A stretch of 64,000 bases of DNA from Gammaproteobacteria bacterium (GCA_022451485.1 JAKUQS010000005.1:1-64000); one strand, 5' to 3'; shown: positions 43,951-53,027, counted from the stretch's first letter. Notes: generated by a model from the sequence alone, not told the origin. Numbers and translations are program-made.

Positions 43951-44574
43951 TCAAATTGGTTCACCAAACACTTCGCAAAGTCCGCTGACCACGTCTTCAA
44001 CACTCCCAACCTTAATGGTGTGCATACCCAAGGCGCGCGCAGGTTTCAGGTTAATACCGAAGTCATCAAGAAAAACGGTCTCTTCCGGGCGTGCACCAAC
44101 GCGGCTCAACACCAGTTGATAGATAGCGGCCTCTGGTTTGCGCAGCCCAACCTTCCAAGACTCGACCATCAGATCGAATTCCTCTCGTAACTCAGCAAAC
44201 CGATCTTCCAGAATGCCACCTGAATGCCAGTTATTGGTCAACGCTGCAACCGTTTGGCCACGTTTTCTAAGCGATCGCACGACTTCAATAACCTGTGGTC
44301 GAACCCTCGCCATCTCATCGAAGGCACTCATTAAGTGTTGACTCGAAAAGGGGGTACCAGCCTTTTTTGATTGATGGTCCATCTCGTGACAGAAATCCGC
44401 CATGGAGATTTGACCTCGTTCCAAACACGCCCAAGGGCCCGTGTCTCCACCTTCAAGAATGACTTTGTTAACTGTCCCATGGCGCAATCCAACTGTTTTC
44501 TCGAAGTTGGTGATGACCTCTAGTGGTGATTCCAGAACAACCCCTCCCAGATCAAACAATACCGTTTTAATCAA
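43951..44574 (-). CDS. HAD-superfamily hydrolase (EPHX2/ACAD10 N-domain-like)
   Basis: 207 residues. FDLGGVVLESP has nucleophile Asp8 with Gly at the second acid position, as in the subgroup that includes the N-terminal phosphatase domain of epoxide hydrolase 2 and ACAD10. AALTNNWHSGG is motif II and VFLDDFGINLKPA motif IV. A Lys lies in GLRKPEAAIY. It starts with TTG (44574) behind TAGGA. Lying between the ThDP enzyme and the acyl-CoA ligase it may act on a phosphorylated or halogenated intermediate, or simply do metabolite repair. Confidence 0.85.
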   Translation of the reverse strand: MIKTVLFDLGGVVLESPLEVITNFEKTVGLRHGTVNKVILEGGDTGPWACLERGQISMADFCHEMDHQSKKAGTPFSSQHLMSAFDEMARVRPQVIEVVRSLRKRGQTVAALTNNWHSGGILEDRFAELREEFDLMVESWKVGLRKPEAAIYQLVLSRVGARPEETVFLDDFGINLKPARALGMHTIKVGSVEDVVSGLCEVFGEPI

Positions 44575-44609
44575 GGCGAAGTTCCTAGCGGCGTTTTTCG
44601 AGTACCACT

Positions 44610-46286
44610 TCAGTTTGGCGCGCGACGCTGTGGTCCGGGTTCAACCATGACTTCTATTAATCGTGGCCTGGAATCAGTCAGAGCGGTATCGAACGATTGC
44701 GCGAAATCTTTCGGATTGGTAACCGTTTGCGCTTCAACACCGAGTGAGCGCGCAAGTCCAGCAAGATCGATCGTAGGGGCGTCAAAATCCATTCCGATAA
44801 AACGATCGTCGCCATGGAAAGCGATCAGGCGCTCTTTCAAAATGCGATAGCCTCTATTGTTGAGCATAACAAATGTGATCGGGAGATTGAGATGTGCGGC
44901 AGACCACAAAGCCTGAGGGCTGTAGAGGGAACTGCCATCACCCAGAACAGCAACAACGGGCCGGTCAGGTTGGGCCAGCTGCACACCGACAGCTGCTGCG
45001 ATGCCCCATCCAATTCCCCCGCTTACCATTCCGAAATAGCTGTATCGATCACGCAACGGAACAAATCCCAGCAGGTTCTTTGCTCCCGTCAGTCCCTCGT
45101 CGACAATGATTGCGTTCTCAGGTATCGACTCGGCAAGCTGCAGCATCAACCAGTCCGGGTTGATGGGCATCTCATTTGCTAAGCCTACGGTTTTACCACG
45201 CATTTCTTCACGCCGCGCAGACCAGTTATTAGGTGCGATCGACTCTAGACGTTCGACAGACGTGAACTGCCCCTTCGCGTCAATTTTGTCTTGAAGCATC
45301 GGCACCAGCACCCGTAGGGTGACCCCGACATCGCTTCGAAGAGCAATTTCAGAGGGATAGTTTTTCCCCATTTCCCAGTCTCGTAGGCCGATCTGAACGA
45401 TTGGCATGCCCGTTGGCAGGGGTTCGATTTCGCTCCAGACCGACATTTGTAAAACATCAGCGCCGATACAGATGAGCAGGTCATAGGGTGACAACGTTGC
45501 CTGGACCTGTTTCTGATCGCGCGACAGGGCGCCCATGAAGGCCGGATGTTCAGAGGGAAAGTGGGCGCCGGAGGGCACACTCTGTTGAAACACAGGGGCA
45601 CCTAGCGCTTCAGCGAGTTGGATGGCTTCCGTTTGAGCATCACTTGAAATAATCTCGCTACCCACCAGAATCATTGGATTGTTCGCGGCTAGGATGCGCT
45701 CTGCGGTCGCTAACAGCGCGTCTTGGGAGGGTTGCACCAGCGTGTCAACGCGAGTTGCAGTGGCAAGTTCGACACCGGCAACCGCATTCAAGACATCGCC
45801 AGGCAACGACAGAAAGACGGGCCCCGTTGGAGCAGTAGTCGCGATTTTGGCAGCTCGCCGAATAACGCGTGGCAGATCTTCAACTCTGCTGATTTCGAAA
45901 GCCCACTTCACGACGGGTCGCGCCATTTCAACCAGTGGGCCATAAAGGAGTGGCTCGGTTAGGCCGTGTCCTTGTTCCTGCTGCCCGGCGGTTATGATCA
46001 ATGGCGAGCCTGACATGTGAGCGGTGTACAGGGAGCCCATGGCGTTGCCAAGGCCGGGGGCGACATGAACGTTGCACGCAGCGAGCTTTCCCGAGGCCCG
46101 TGCATAGCCATCGGCCATAGCAACGACAACCGCTTCCTGCAGGCCAAGCACATAAGTGAGATCAGGGTGATCGTTAAGCGCGTGCATGATGGCAAGTTCG
46201 GTTGTGCCTGGGTTCCCAAAGATATGAGTCACCCCTTCATCCTTCAGCAGTGAGAGGAAGGTGTCACGTCCATAGTTTTCGTTCAA
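44610..46286 (-). CDS. ThDP-dependent 2-oxo acid decarboxylase, benzoylformate decarboxylase-like
   Basis: 558 residues with all three ThDP-enzyme domains. GNPGTTELA is the start of the PYR domain, Glu51 in GLQEAVVVAMADGYAR activates the cofactor, NVHVAPGLGNAMG matches the His-bearing loop (His70) of benzoylformate decarboxylase, and LGDGSSLYSPQALW with MLNNRGY forms the Mg-ThDP site. The TTG start at 46286 has an excellent AAGGAG eight bases upstream. It may decarboxylate an aryl- or alkyl-glyoxylate to the aldehyde; acetolactate synthase-like or oxalyl-CoA-type activities are less likely. In operon with HAD, acyl-CoA ligase and formamidase-like genes. Confidence 0.85.
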   Translation of the reverse strand: MNENYGRDTFLSLLKDEGVTHIFGNPGTTELAIMHALNDHPDLTYVLGLQEAVVVAMADGYARASGKLAACNVHVAPGLGNAMGSLYTAHMSGSPLIITAGQQEQGHGLTEPLLYGPLVEMARPVVKWAFEISRVEDLPRVIRRAAKIATTAPTGPVFLSLPGDVLNAVAGVELATATRVDTLVQPSQDALLATAERILAANNPMILVGSEIISSDAQTEAIQLAEALGAPVFQQSVPSGAHFPSEHPAFMGALSRDQKQVQATLSPYDLLICIGADVLQMSVWSEIEPLPTGMPIVQIGLRDWEMGKNYPSEIALRSDVGVTLRVLVPMLQDKIDAKGQFTSVERLESIAPNNWSARREEMRGKTVGLANEMPINPDWLMLQLAESIPENAIIVDEGLTGAKNLLGFVPLRDRYSYFGMVSGGIGWGIAAAVGVQLAQPDRPVVAVLGDGSSLYSPQALWSAAHLNLPITFVMLNNRGYRILKERLIAFHGDDRFIGMDFDAPTIDLAGLARSLGVEAQTVTNPKDFAQSFDTALTDSRPRLIEVMVEPGPQRRAPN

Positions 46287-46320
46287 AGCGACGTCTCCTT
46301 GAAATCATTATGTGTCAGCA

Positions 46321-46815
46321 TCAAACAGGATCCTTAGCTAGCCCTTCGACAACTGTCGTATTGGACATTGTTTGGAAAACCGTCGGATCGATCTTGATTT
46401 TAATTGCGCGGCTACCGCCTCCTAGTAGCACATAATCTAATGTCATAACTCGTTGATCAACCCACAGCGGTAATGTTTCTGGTAAGCCGAACGGTGTCAC
46501 GCCCCCAATTTCCATATGGGTCAGTGTCCGAGTTTCTTCTGCCGACGCGAACGAGGCACGACTCACACCAAGACGTTTGCGTACGCACCGGTTTACATCC
46601 AGCCGTGTTGTCGCAAGTAACACACAGGCGACATAGCATTTAGGTTCGCTTTTACCTGCCGCAACAATCACATTGGCTGAATGTGATAAGGAGTAGCCGT
46701 AGTGAGCACAAAACTCGTGGGTATCTGCTAATTCAGGGTCACACGGGATAACTTCGTATTCCGCTTCCAATACATCCAATGCAGCAAGTGTTGTCTGGGT
46801 AGCATCGATAGTCAT
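46321..46815 (-). CDS. YbaK/EbsC-family aminoacyl-tRNA deacylase
   Basis: 164 residues. HEFCAHYGYSLSHSANVIVA, the lysine-bearing YVACVLLATTRLDVN segment, and MEIGGVTPFGLPETLPLWVD are typical of the YbaK/ProX editing domain, which hydrolyses mischarged Cys- or Ala-tRNA(Pro) and similar esters. It is a free-standing domain, expected to be cytoplasmic. It lies 34 bases before the benzoylformate-decarboxylase-like gene; a functional link is not obvious. The preceding 224 bases (46816-47039) hold no gene or clear signal. Confidence 0.85.
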   Translation of the reverse strand: MTIDATQTTLAALDVLEAEYEVIPCDPELADTHEFCAHYGYSLSHSANVIVAAGKSEPKCYVACVLLATTRLDVNRCVRKRLGVSRASFASAEETRTLTHMEIGGVTPFGLPETLPLWVDQRVMTLDYVLLGGGSRAIKIKIDPTVFQTMSNTTVVEGLAKDPV

Positions 46816-47039
46816 TGTTGTAGTGTTTATGAATAGTGATGTTGTATTCAGGGTCGATCAGACGAACTAATTGATTGGGCTAGCGTCAATGCAAGCAATT
46901 TGGGCCTATGTCCGTATCGTATACCAGTTCTCGCGCGAATGGCGTGGTTCCCAGCTAGCCTATCGGGCAGAACAAATTCATGTCCCCATCCTGCTTGATT
47001 GGTGTCAAGATGAGTGGTTTTACTGATGTCAGAGTGTGA
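46816..47039. other. Intergenic spacer without recognisable content
   Basis: Between the methyltransferase stop and the YbaK start, 224 bases. I find no ORF with a ribosome-binding site, tRNA-like fold, strong hairpin or convincing promoter. It may hold a promoter for the five-gene operon that begins with the YbaK gene. Confidence 0.4.
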
Positions 47040-47729
47040 CTAACTTTGATGACAGTCGATGTGGGAGCTTACCTCAGGATCGACCGGGCGCGACTTCCTC
47101 CAAACCGATGCCAACCAGGGTTGTTGGTCACGTGGTTTTCCAACGGGGCGGTAATAGTGTTCGAGCTCACAGAACCCGGCATCCTCAACAAATTCTCGCC
47201 AAGTAGTGAGTGAAAGGAAGGTGGCGTAGCGGTCGTCTTCATCACGCTCAATATCGGGTCCTCTTGGATTCGATGCGAACAGCACCCCGTCTAATTTCAA
47301 ACATGCATTCAATTGCCGCAGGACTCGACTGAGAATTTGAGAGGGCACGTGAAAGAGTGATGCGTTCGCAAAGATCCCGTCAAACGTTGCAGGTGGCAAT
47401 TCCAATGAATCAAACCTTTGGTGTAGCACCGGACAACCGGTGAGTTGATGTGCCATGCTTACAAATGCCTCGCAGCCATCTAAACCGACTGGTTTGTGAC
47501 CGAGTTTCGTGAAGGACTCCAGATCTCTCCCGGGCCCACATCCGAAGTCGAGCACTCGAAAGGGGGGCGTTCCTCTTATATGTTTGAGCAGAGATTCAAT
47601 GTTCTGTGTGACGTCATGGTCGGCAGTGCCCGCCTGAAACGCAGATGCGACTTGCTGGTAATGATCGATCGTTCGGCGACAATGGTAGTCAACCTCTTGT
47701 GATGTCAGATGACGAAGAATCTTGCTCAA
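47040..47729 (-). CDS. Class I SAM-dependent methyltransferase
   Basis: 229 residues. FRVLDFGCGPGRDLESF (about 74-90) is motif I, GLDGCEAFVSMAHQ motif post-I, FDGIFANASLFHVP motif II and GVLFASNPRGPD motif III, a complete Rossmann-like methyltransferase of the small-molecule type. It starts with TTG at 47729, the only start in frame before motif I. It is divergent from the MetF-like gene, so transfer of methyl groups derived from folate via SAM is an attractive but unproven link. The acceptor is unknown. Confidence 0.82.
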   Translation of the reverse strand: MSKILRHLTSQEVDYHCRRTIDHYQQVASAFQAGTADHDVTQNIESLLKHIRGTPPFRVLDFGCGPGRDLESFTKLGHKPVGLDGCEAFVSMAHQLTGCPVLHQRFDSLELPPATFDGIFANASLFHVPSQILSRVLRQLNACLKLDGVLFASNPRGPDIERDEDDRYATFLSLTTWREFVEDAGFCELEHYYRPVGKPRDQQPWLASVWRKSRPVDPEVSSHIDCHQS

Positions 47730-47771
47730 GGCTCTATTGTTCGCTGTAAAGGTTAGATACTGGCTGACAGG

Positions 47772-47828
47772 GACATGTTATCTTTCAGGTTCACTGTGAA
47801 ATAGTGGCACTGGTGAATTGATAATGTC
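47772..47828. promoter_or_regulatory. Dyad elements between methyltransferase and metF-like genes
   Basis: A short perfect dyad TTCAC-T-GTGAA lies at 47790-47800, enclosed by longer imperfect arms: GACATgTTATC (47772-47782, one bulged G) and GATAATGTC (47820-47828). This could be an operator or a structured leader for the - strand methyltransferase. I cannot match it to a known riboswitch. Confidence 0.3.
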
Positions 47829-47972
47829 TCTCGTGAGGAAGGATCATTCGCGCCGGTGACTGCATCATATTGTGAAAGGACCATAAAGTCTGCAGTAGCC
47901 AACGCATAACGGATATTGTTCACTATTGCACTGGTTGAAGAAATTGAATCGAAACTGCAAGGAGTACTATTG

Positions 47973-48851
47973 ATGAGCCGGCTCGCGCAGGCACTTTCAC
48001 AATCCGAATTTGTAGTAACAAGTGAGTTGATTCCCCCGAAGGGAATAGACTTGGAGCCATTGTTTATGAAAGCAGATGCGCTGCATCAAGTGGTGACGGC
48101 TTTCAATCTGACCGAATCTCATACCGCCAAGATGTCCATGGATCCCGTCGCAGTGGGGCATCTATTGCTTGATCGTGGTATTGAACCCATTGTCCAGATG
48201 ACTTCGAGGGATAAGAACCGTATTGCCATTCAGGCCAGCATGTTGGGTGCCGCAGCGCTCGGTATTTCAAACATCGTTATCATGGGTGGTGATCCGCCTC
48301 AGAATGGCGATCATCCTGAAGCGAAGGGGGTATTTGATCTTTACTCATCACAAGTCCTCGATGCAGCCAGTGCGCTCAATGCCGGTGCCGATTACATGGG
48401 GAATCTATTGAAAGGTAAACCGGCTATGAATATTGGTGCGGTTGTTAATCCTGGTGCTTCTGATCTCGGTGCAGAGATCGAGAATCTGCATCGAAAAATA
48501 GCAGCAGGTGCCGGCTTTTTTCAAAGTCAGGCTATTTATGATGTCGATGCATTGGCTACATTCTTAGATAGAGCAAATACAGATGCACCTATATTGGCCG
48601 GAATTATTCCAATCAAGTCCGTTCGAATGGCACGTTTTATGAATGAGAAGGTGCCGGGTATTGACATTCCGGAGCACTTAATTTCAGAGATTGAGGCGGC
48701 GGGGGATGATTCAGAGCGGTTGGCTGAGACCAGCATCGATATCGCCGCACGTATCGTTAGAGAAGTAAGGTCGTTGGTCAAGGGCGTACATATTATGGCG
48801 ATCGGCTGGGAAGATAAGATTCCGGCCATTGTGCAACGCGCCACGAACTAA
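47973..48851 (+). CDS. Methylenetetrahydrofolate reductase family protein (MetF-like)
   Basis: 292 residues from ATG 47973, which follows AAGGAG; an in-frame TTG at 47916 is unlikely. Glu18 in VVTSELIPPKG is the catalytic Glu position, and QASMLGAAALGISNIVIMGGDPPQNGD (quoted in part: LGISNIVIMGGDPPQ) is the usual FAD/folate block. It converts 5,10-methylene-THF and methyl-THF. Its place upstream of an amidinotransferase and M20 hydrolase suggests a one-carbon role in catabolism of a methylated compound rather than the housekeeping copy, but this is not proven. Confidence 0.85.
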   Translation: MSRLAQALSQSEFVVTSELIPPKGIDLEPLFMKADALHQVVTAFNLTESHTAKMSMDPVAVGHLLLDRGIEPIVQMTSRDKNRIAIQASMLGAAALGISNIVIMGGDPPQNGDHPEAKGVFDLYSSQVLDAASALNAGADYMGNLLKGKPAMNIGAVVNPGASDLGAEIENLHRKIAAGAGFFQSQAIYDVDALATFLDRANTDAPILAGIIPIKSVRMARFMNEKVPGIDIPEHLISEIEAAGDDSERLAETSIDIAARIVREVRSLVKGVHIMAIGWEDKIPAIVQRATN

Positions 48852-48871
48852 TCATATTTAAGCGAATCGAT

Positions 48872-49891
48872 ATGAAGGACATGACAGGTGATATATCTTA
48901 CGATGTAGATGAGCAAACCAACTTTGGAGCTTATACAGATTTTGGAAGGCTTCGCGCTGCCATCGTTGGGAGTGCGGATGGCTTGGCACTGCCCCCATTC
49001 AACCCCACGTTGCATCATTACAACGACGAGGTGCAAGCAGCGCTTCGACGGTCGGGAGATCAAGCCCTGTTAGTAGCTGAGGTGATGCCAGAACGTTGGC
49101 ACAAGACAGTCGAGCAATTGGATCAGCTGGCCGCACTTTATGAAAGCAACGGTGTTCAGGTGTACCGGCCGCGTCCATATTCAGAAGAAGAGACTGAGTA
49201 TCTTGCCCATCTCCAGCCTGGACACTCGTTGCTGTATCCCGCAGATCCTGTCTATACCCTCGGCAAACGATATTTTGAATTGAATATTCGACGTGCTTAT
49301 CGTCGCAAAGAAGTGTTCCCTCTGCGTGAGATCGTTGCACCGATGATTTCCAGCGATGCTGAGGCCAGCCATGTCGTGATGCCGGCACCGCAGCCTTTTG
49401 AGCCTTCAAGTGGTGGGCCTGGTCCATATTTGGAAGGCGGCGACATCATCTGTTACCAGAATCACGTGTTTGTTGGTGAATCGGATATTGCCAGTAATCG
49501 AGCCGGCACTGACTGGCTGGAGAGTCACATTACGCCTGAATATCAAATGCACAGAATGCCGATGAAAGGTACGGTTCTGCACCTTTTAGGAGCCATGGTA
49601 TTGATACGTGAAGGATTGTTAATACTCTATCGTGACGAGTTGAATTGTGACCTCCCTGAGCCATTGAAAGATTGGGATGTAATAGAAATTTCCGAGGCGG
49701 AAGCAAGGGCGTATGCAACTGTGGGCGTCAGTCTCGATGACGAGCGTTATATTATTCCAGCGGGACTCCATCGCGTGAACGAAGAGCTTGATCGACGCGG
49801 TGTTCAGCCAATACCGATTGATTTTGAACATGTTGGTTACTGGGGTGGTTGCGTTTCCTGTGCAACCCAGGCCATCAGTCGTGACCCGTAG
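48872..49891 (+). CDS. Amidinotransferase / arginine-deiminase superfamily enzyme
   Basis: 339 residues, five-fold pseudo-symmetric guanidino-group-modifying fold. Asp191 in YLEGGDIICYQNHVFVG, His237 in VLHLLGAMV, and Cys330 (with a second Cys, 327) in GYWGGCVSCATQAI form the expected Asp-His-Cys site. Glycine amidinotransferase has HLD where this has HLL, and the R of the usual RD pair is Ala (YPADPVY), so the substrate is probably not arginine-glycine. It may transfer or hydrolyse an amidino group of another guanidino compound. It lies 20 bases after the metF-like gene and six bases before the M20 gene. Confidence 0.82.
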   Translation: MKDMTGDISYDVDEQTNFGAYTDFGRLRAAIVGSADGLALPPFNPTLHHYNDEVQAALRRSGDQALLVAEVMPERWHKTVEQLDQLAALYESNGVQVYRPRPYSEEETEYLAHLQPGHSLLYPADPVYTLGKRYFELNIRRAYRRKEVFPLREIVAPMISSDAEASHVVMPAPQPFEPSSGGPGPYLEGGDIICYQNHVFVGESDIASNRAGTDWLESHITPEYQMHRMPMKGTVLHLLGAMVLIREGLLILYRDELNCDLPEPLKDWDVIEISEAEARAYATVGVSLDDERYIIPAGLHRVNEELDRRGVQPIPIDFEHVGYWGGCVSCATQAISRDP

Positions 49892-49897
49892 AGTGAG

Positions 49898-51214
49898 ATG
49901 GGTGAGACCAAATTGCCTGAACGCTTAACGCCTCAGCAGTCAAAAGAGATTTTGATCGCCGTTGAGCAGGGTTTTGACAAGCAGGTTGCATTTACTCAGC
50001 AGTTGATGGCTTATCCATCTCTTCGAGGACAAGAACACTTAGCCCAAGAGTTTCTTTATCAAACGCTCGATGACCGTGGTTATGAGATGGATCGGTGGGC
50101 TATCGATGTAGACGAAATTTCAAGTCACCCCGGATTCTCTCCGGTCAAAGTTGATTACACCAACGCGATAAACGTGGTGGCGACGCATCATCCGGAGAGT
50201 GCAATCGGTCGTTCCTTGATATTAAACGGACACATCGACGTCGTGCCTACTGGACCGGAGACTATGTGGAATACGCCACCTTTCCAGCCAACCATTAACG
50301 GTGATTGGTTATATGGTAGGGGTGGTGCCGACATGAAGGCGGGTCTCGTTGCCAATATCGCTGCTCTGGATGCTTTGCGGGGCATTGGAATGCAGCCGGC
50401 TGCTCAAGTTTGTTTGCAATCAGTGACGGAAGAAGAATGTACGGGTAATGGTGCTCTTTCCTGTCTTGTGCGCGGGTATCGGGCTGACGCCGTATTAATA
50501 CCAGAACCAGAAGAGAATATGCTGGTAAGAGCAAATGTGGGTGTCATTTGGTTTCGCCTACATGTTCGCGGCCGCCCGATCCATGTTCGTGAAGCGTCTT
50601 CGGGCGCCAACGCGATCGAGGCGACCTTTTATCTTTTTCAAGCTCTCAAGCAATTGGAAGAAGAGTGGAATAGCCGAAATCAAAGCTATCGCTATTTTGA
50701 AGCACTTGATCATCCAATTAATTTCAATTTGGGAAAAATCGAAGGAGGTGACTGGGCTTCGTCAGTTCCTTCTTGGTGTACGGCTGATATTCGAGTGGCC
50801 ATTTACCCCGGGGTTGATCCGCGTGACGCCAGTAAAGAAATCGAGGATTGTGTTGCCCGTGCCAGTCGACATCATCCGTTCCTAGCACAGCAACAGCCGG
50901 AAATTGAATACAACGGCTTTTTTTCTGAGGGGTACGTGCTTGAAGAGGGCAGCGATGCGGAGGCAGTTCTGCATCGCGCCCATGCGTCAAGCTTCGGTGC
51001 GGATTTAAAGTCGTTTGTTACCCCAGGTTATTTAGATGGGCGGGTATTTATCTTGTACGATGACTGCCCGTGTCTGGTTTACGGTCCTGTTTCGAAAGAC
51101 ATTCATGCTTTTGATGAGTGTGTTAGCTTGTCGTCATTACGCCAGGTGACTGGAACCATTGCTCTCTTCATCGCCGAGTGGTGTGGCCTGGAGCCATTGT
51201 CGCCACATTACTAA
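49898..51214 (+). CDS. M20-family metallohydrolase (ArgE/DapE/acylase type)
   Basis: 438 residues. The dinuclear zinc site is complete: LILNGHIDVVP (His, Asp), GRGGADMKAGLVAN (bridging Asp), SVTEEECTGNG (catalytic and metal Glu) and a C-terminal SKDIHAFDE (His). The dimerisation domain lies at roughly 210-330. Members hydrolyse an amide or carbamoyl bond of an N-substituted amino acid, including N-carbamoyl- and N-acetyl-amino acids. It ends the metF-amidinotransferase operon; a ureido or amide product of the amidinotransferase would be a sensible substrate (inference). Confidence 0.9.
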   Translation: MGETKLPERLTPQQSKEILIAVEQGFDKQVAFTQQLMAYPSLRGQEHLAQEFLYQTLDDRGYEMDRWAIDVDEISSHPGFSPVKVDYTNAINVVATHHPESAIGRSLILNGHIDVVPTGPETMWNTPPFQPTINGDWLYGRGGADMKAGLVANIAALDALRGIGMQPAAQVCLQSVTEEECTGNGALSCLVRGYRADAVLIPEPEENMLVRANVGVIWFRLHVRGRPIHVREASSGANAIEATFYLFQALKQLEEEWNSRNQSYRYFEALDHPINFNLGKIEGGDWASSVPSWCTADIRVAIYPGVDPRDASKEIEDCVARASRHHPFLAQQQPEIEYNGFFSEGYVLEEGSDAEAVLHRAHASSFGADLKSFVTPGYLDGRVFILYDDCPCLVYGPVSKDIHAFDECVSLSSLRQVTGTIALFIAEWCGLEPLSPHY

Positions 51215-51223
51215 ACTAAGTTC

Positions 51224-51604
51224 TTAGCTGTCTTCAAGCTCCGCCCAGATCCCTTTGGCGATTCGGTGGCATTCCACAGCGACGGGAACTCCGCAGTAAA
51301 TCGCGATCTGATTGATGATGGCACGCAATTCATCGCGACTGACACCGTTATTAATTGCACCGCGAAAGTGCAGTGCCCATTCGTGCATACGATTGAGGGC
51401 CGCCAACATCGTGAGGTTAAGCATGCTTCTGGTTTTTCGTGGCAGGGTCTCGTCTCCCCACACACCGCCCCAACAGTATTCGGTTAGTAGCTCTTGGAAT
51501 TCTCCTGCAAATGCACCGGCATTGGCCAGTGCTGTCTCGACGTACTCCGTACCCAGTACCTCTTTTCGAATAGCAAGTCCTTTGTCGTAGCGTTGTTGGT
51601 CCAT
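51224..51604 (-). CDS. Carboxymuconolactone decarboxylase family protein
   Basis: 126 residues, the length of PcaC. EYCWGGVWGDETLPRKTRSM (about 52-71), HEWALHFRGAINNGVSRDEL and QIAIYCGVPVAVECH align with 4-carboxymuconolactone decarboxylase motifs, including the tryptophan/arginine-rich lactone site. Together with the upstream alpha/beta hydrolase (PcaD-like) it resembles the last pair of protocatechuate catabolism, yet the other Pca genes are absent, so a related lactone or peroxide function is equally likely. AAGGAG precedes the ATG; it converges on the M20 gene nine bases away. Confidence 0.85.
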   Translation of the reverse strand: MDQQRYDKGLAIRKEVLGTEYVETALANAGAFAGEFQELLTEYCWGGVWGDETLPRKTRSMLNLTMLAALNRMHEWALHFRGAINNGVSRDELRAIINQIAIYCGVPVAVECHRIAKGIWAELEDS

Positions 51605-51664
51605 GTCATCTCCTTGTTTGTAACTGGTGAAGTGAGTTTGTCGTAAGCATTGCAGAATTCGACG

Positions 51665-52468
51665 TCATACCCCGGACGATGATGACGTCAGGAAGGAAAG
51701 CAGTGCCATATTAATTTGGTCTGGATCTTCGATCGGTGCCAGATGGCCTAATTGCTCGAAGATAATGACTGCACTATTGGGTAAGTCACTGATCATCCGA
51801 TGAGCTATTTGCGGAGTCGAACCGGGGTCTAGTCCGCCAGCGATGACCAGAGTCGGACAGGTGACCTGTTTCAAGCAATCTCCTATGTCATCATCAGCAC
51901 TTACAAAAATCCGATAAGCATCCAGGTAACCATCCAGATCATTAGAAACTAATCGATGTCGAATTTTGGCAATAGTGCTTGGGTTATTTTCAATAAACGA
52001 GGGTTTAAACCAACGATCAATGGCGGCATCAGCAATTGGTGAGAGGCCTTTATTTTCTGTTAAGGCGAGACGAGTGTGAACGCCAGCCAATTCCGCTGGT
52101 GTTCGTTGATAAACGGTATTCATTAACACGAGCTTTTCAAGTAACGTGGGGTGTTGAAACGCAAAATACTGCGCGATAACGCCTCCCATGGAATGGCCTA
52201 TCAGTGAGACGGACTCCAGTTCCAAGTAAGCTAAAAGGTTGAAGAGTTGGTCGCTAAAATCTCTGATACCTCGCACATTCGGTTGACGGGGGGTTTCTCC
52301 GTGCCCCAGCATGTCATAACGGAGAATCTGGAATTGGTGGGAGAGCACATCCACCTGTGCATTCCAGGCATTAAGGTCTAAGCCAACCCCATGACATAAA
52401 ACTACGGTGGGTAGTTGTGTCTGACCCTCGAGCCGGTAGGAAGTGCCGTCGGGGCTAAGATGTCTCAT
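51665..52468 (-). CDS. Alpha/beta hydrolase, 3-oxoadipate enol-lactonase-like
   Basis: 267 residues from ATG 52468 (a TTG three codons earlier is possible). The oxyanion HGVG in VLCHGVGLDLNAW, nucleophile Ser in LIGHSMGGVIAQY, an Asp in AGGLDPGSTPQ and the His in EQLGHLAPIEDPD form a complete catalytic triad. It is similar in layout to PcaD and is followed by the CMD gene 60 bases later. It should hydrolyse an ester or enol-lactone in the cytoplasm. Divergent from ridA over a region with a perfect dyad. Confidence 0.87.
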   Translation of the reverse strand: MRHLSPDGTSYRLEGQTQLPTVVLCHGVGLDLNAWNAQVDVLSHQFQILRYDMLGHGETPRQPNVRGIRDFSDQLFNLLAYLELESVSLIGHSMGGVIAQYFAFQHPTLLEKLVLMNTVYQRTPAELAGVHTRLALTENKGLSPIADAAIDRWFKPSFIENNPSTIAKIRHRLVSNDLDGYLDAYRIFVSADDDIGDCLKQVTCPTLVIAGGLDPGSTPQIAHRMISDLPNSAVIIFEQLGHLAPIEDPDQINMALLSFLTSSSSGV

Positions 52469-52538
52469 AGTAGGCAAGTTCCCAGCAGATGCATTGAGTG
52501 ATCAGGAAGGTCGATTTCTCGAACCATGATGCGTCCTG

Positions 52539-52564
52539 TCGATACGCAGTATCGAGTTTATAAA
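52539..52564 (+). promoter_or_regulatory. Perfect dyad next to a -10 box before ridA
   Basis: TCGATAC (52539-52545) and GTATCGA (52549-52555) form a perfect 7-bp inverted repeat with three bases between, ending four bases before TATAAA (52559-52564). No good -35 is present, which would fit an activator-dependent promoter for the RidA-aldehyde dehydrogenase unit or an operator shared with the divergent hydrolase gene. Confidence 0.4.
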
Positions 52565-52634
52565 GTTCTGTGAGTAAACGCTGACTATTCTTCAGCTGTG
52601 ATAAGTTGTCCCCTCAGTTTAGCGGAATAACACG

Positions 52635-53027
52635 ATGACTAAACCTAGTAAGGAAATTGTCGGTGCGCCGATTGTGATCGGTGGCCGCGAGTTAACCCTG
52701 TCAAAGGCTGTCAGGGCCGGTGATTTTGTTTTTCTCACTGGACAGGTGCCGATGCGAAACGGACACCCAATGACTTCGGGGTCAATTGAGGAGCAAACTC
52801 GAGCTTGTCTAGAAGATATTTCGGCCACATTAGCCGAGGCGCGCTGTGAACTTGGCGATGTGGTGAAGTCAATGGTGTGGCTTAAATCGCGCGATGACTT
52901 CCCCGGATTTAATGCTGTGTATGGAGAATATTTTCCAGAAGGACCGCCCGCACGATCAGCTCTAATCAGTGATTTTCTGGTGGACGTTCGCGTCGAAATC
53001 GAATGTATTGCATATAAGCCGCGTTGA
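52635..53027 (+). CDS. RidA (YjgF/YER057c/UK114) family protein
   Basis: 130 residues, usual RidA size. LSKAVRAGDFVFLTGQVPMR, EEQTRACLEDISATLAEARC and RSALISDFLVDVRVEIECIAY are typical, with the invariant Arg in the PPARSAL context that binds the carboxylate of imines. RidA proteins hydrolyse reactive enamine/imine intermediates made by PLP enzymes such as threonine dehydratase, or act as specific deaminases in catabolic operons. It lies 10 bases before the aldehyde dehydrogenase start, so both are one unit. Confidence 0.9.
   Translation: MTKPSKEIVGAPIVIGGRELTLSKAVRAGDFVFLTGQVPMRNGHPMTSGSIEEQTRACLEDISATLAEARCELGDVVKSMVWLKSRDDFPGFNAVYGEYFPEGPPARSALISDFLVDVRVEIECIAYKPR

Noticed and set aside
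47730-47972. SAM or folate riboswitch upstream of metF-like gene or methyltransferase
   Set aside because: Only short dyads are seen; I could not match them to any known riboswitch consensus by eye.
51224-52468. Protocatechuate pathway (pcaD-pcaC)
   Set aside because: Only two generic families are present; no ring-cleavage, cycloisomerase or thiolase genes lie nearby.
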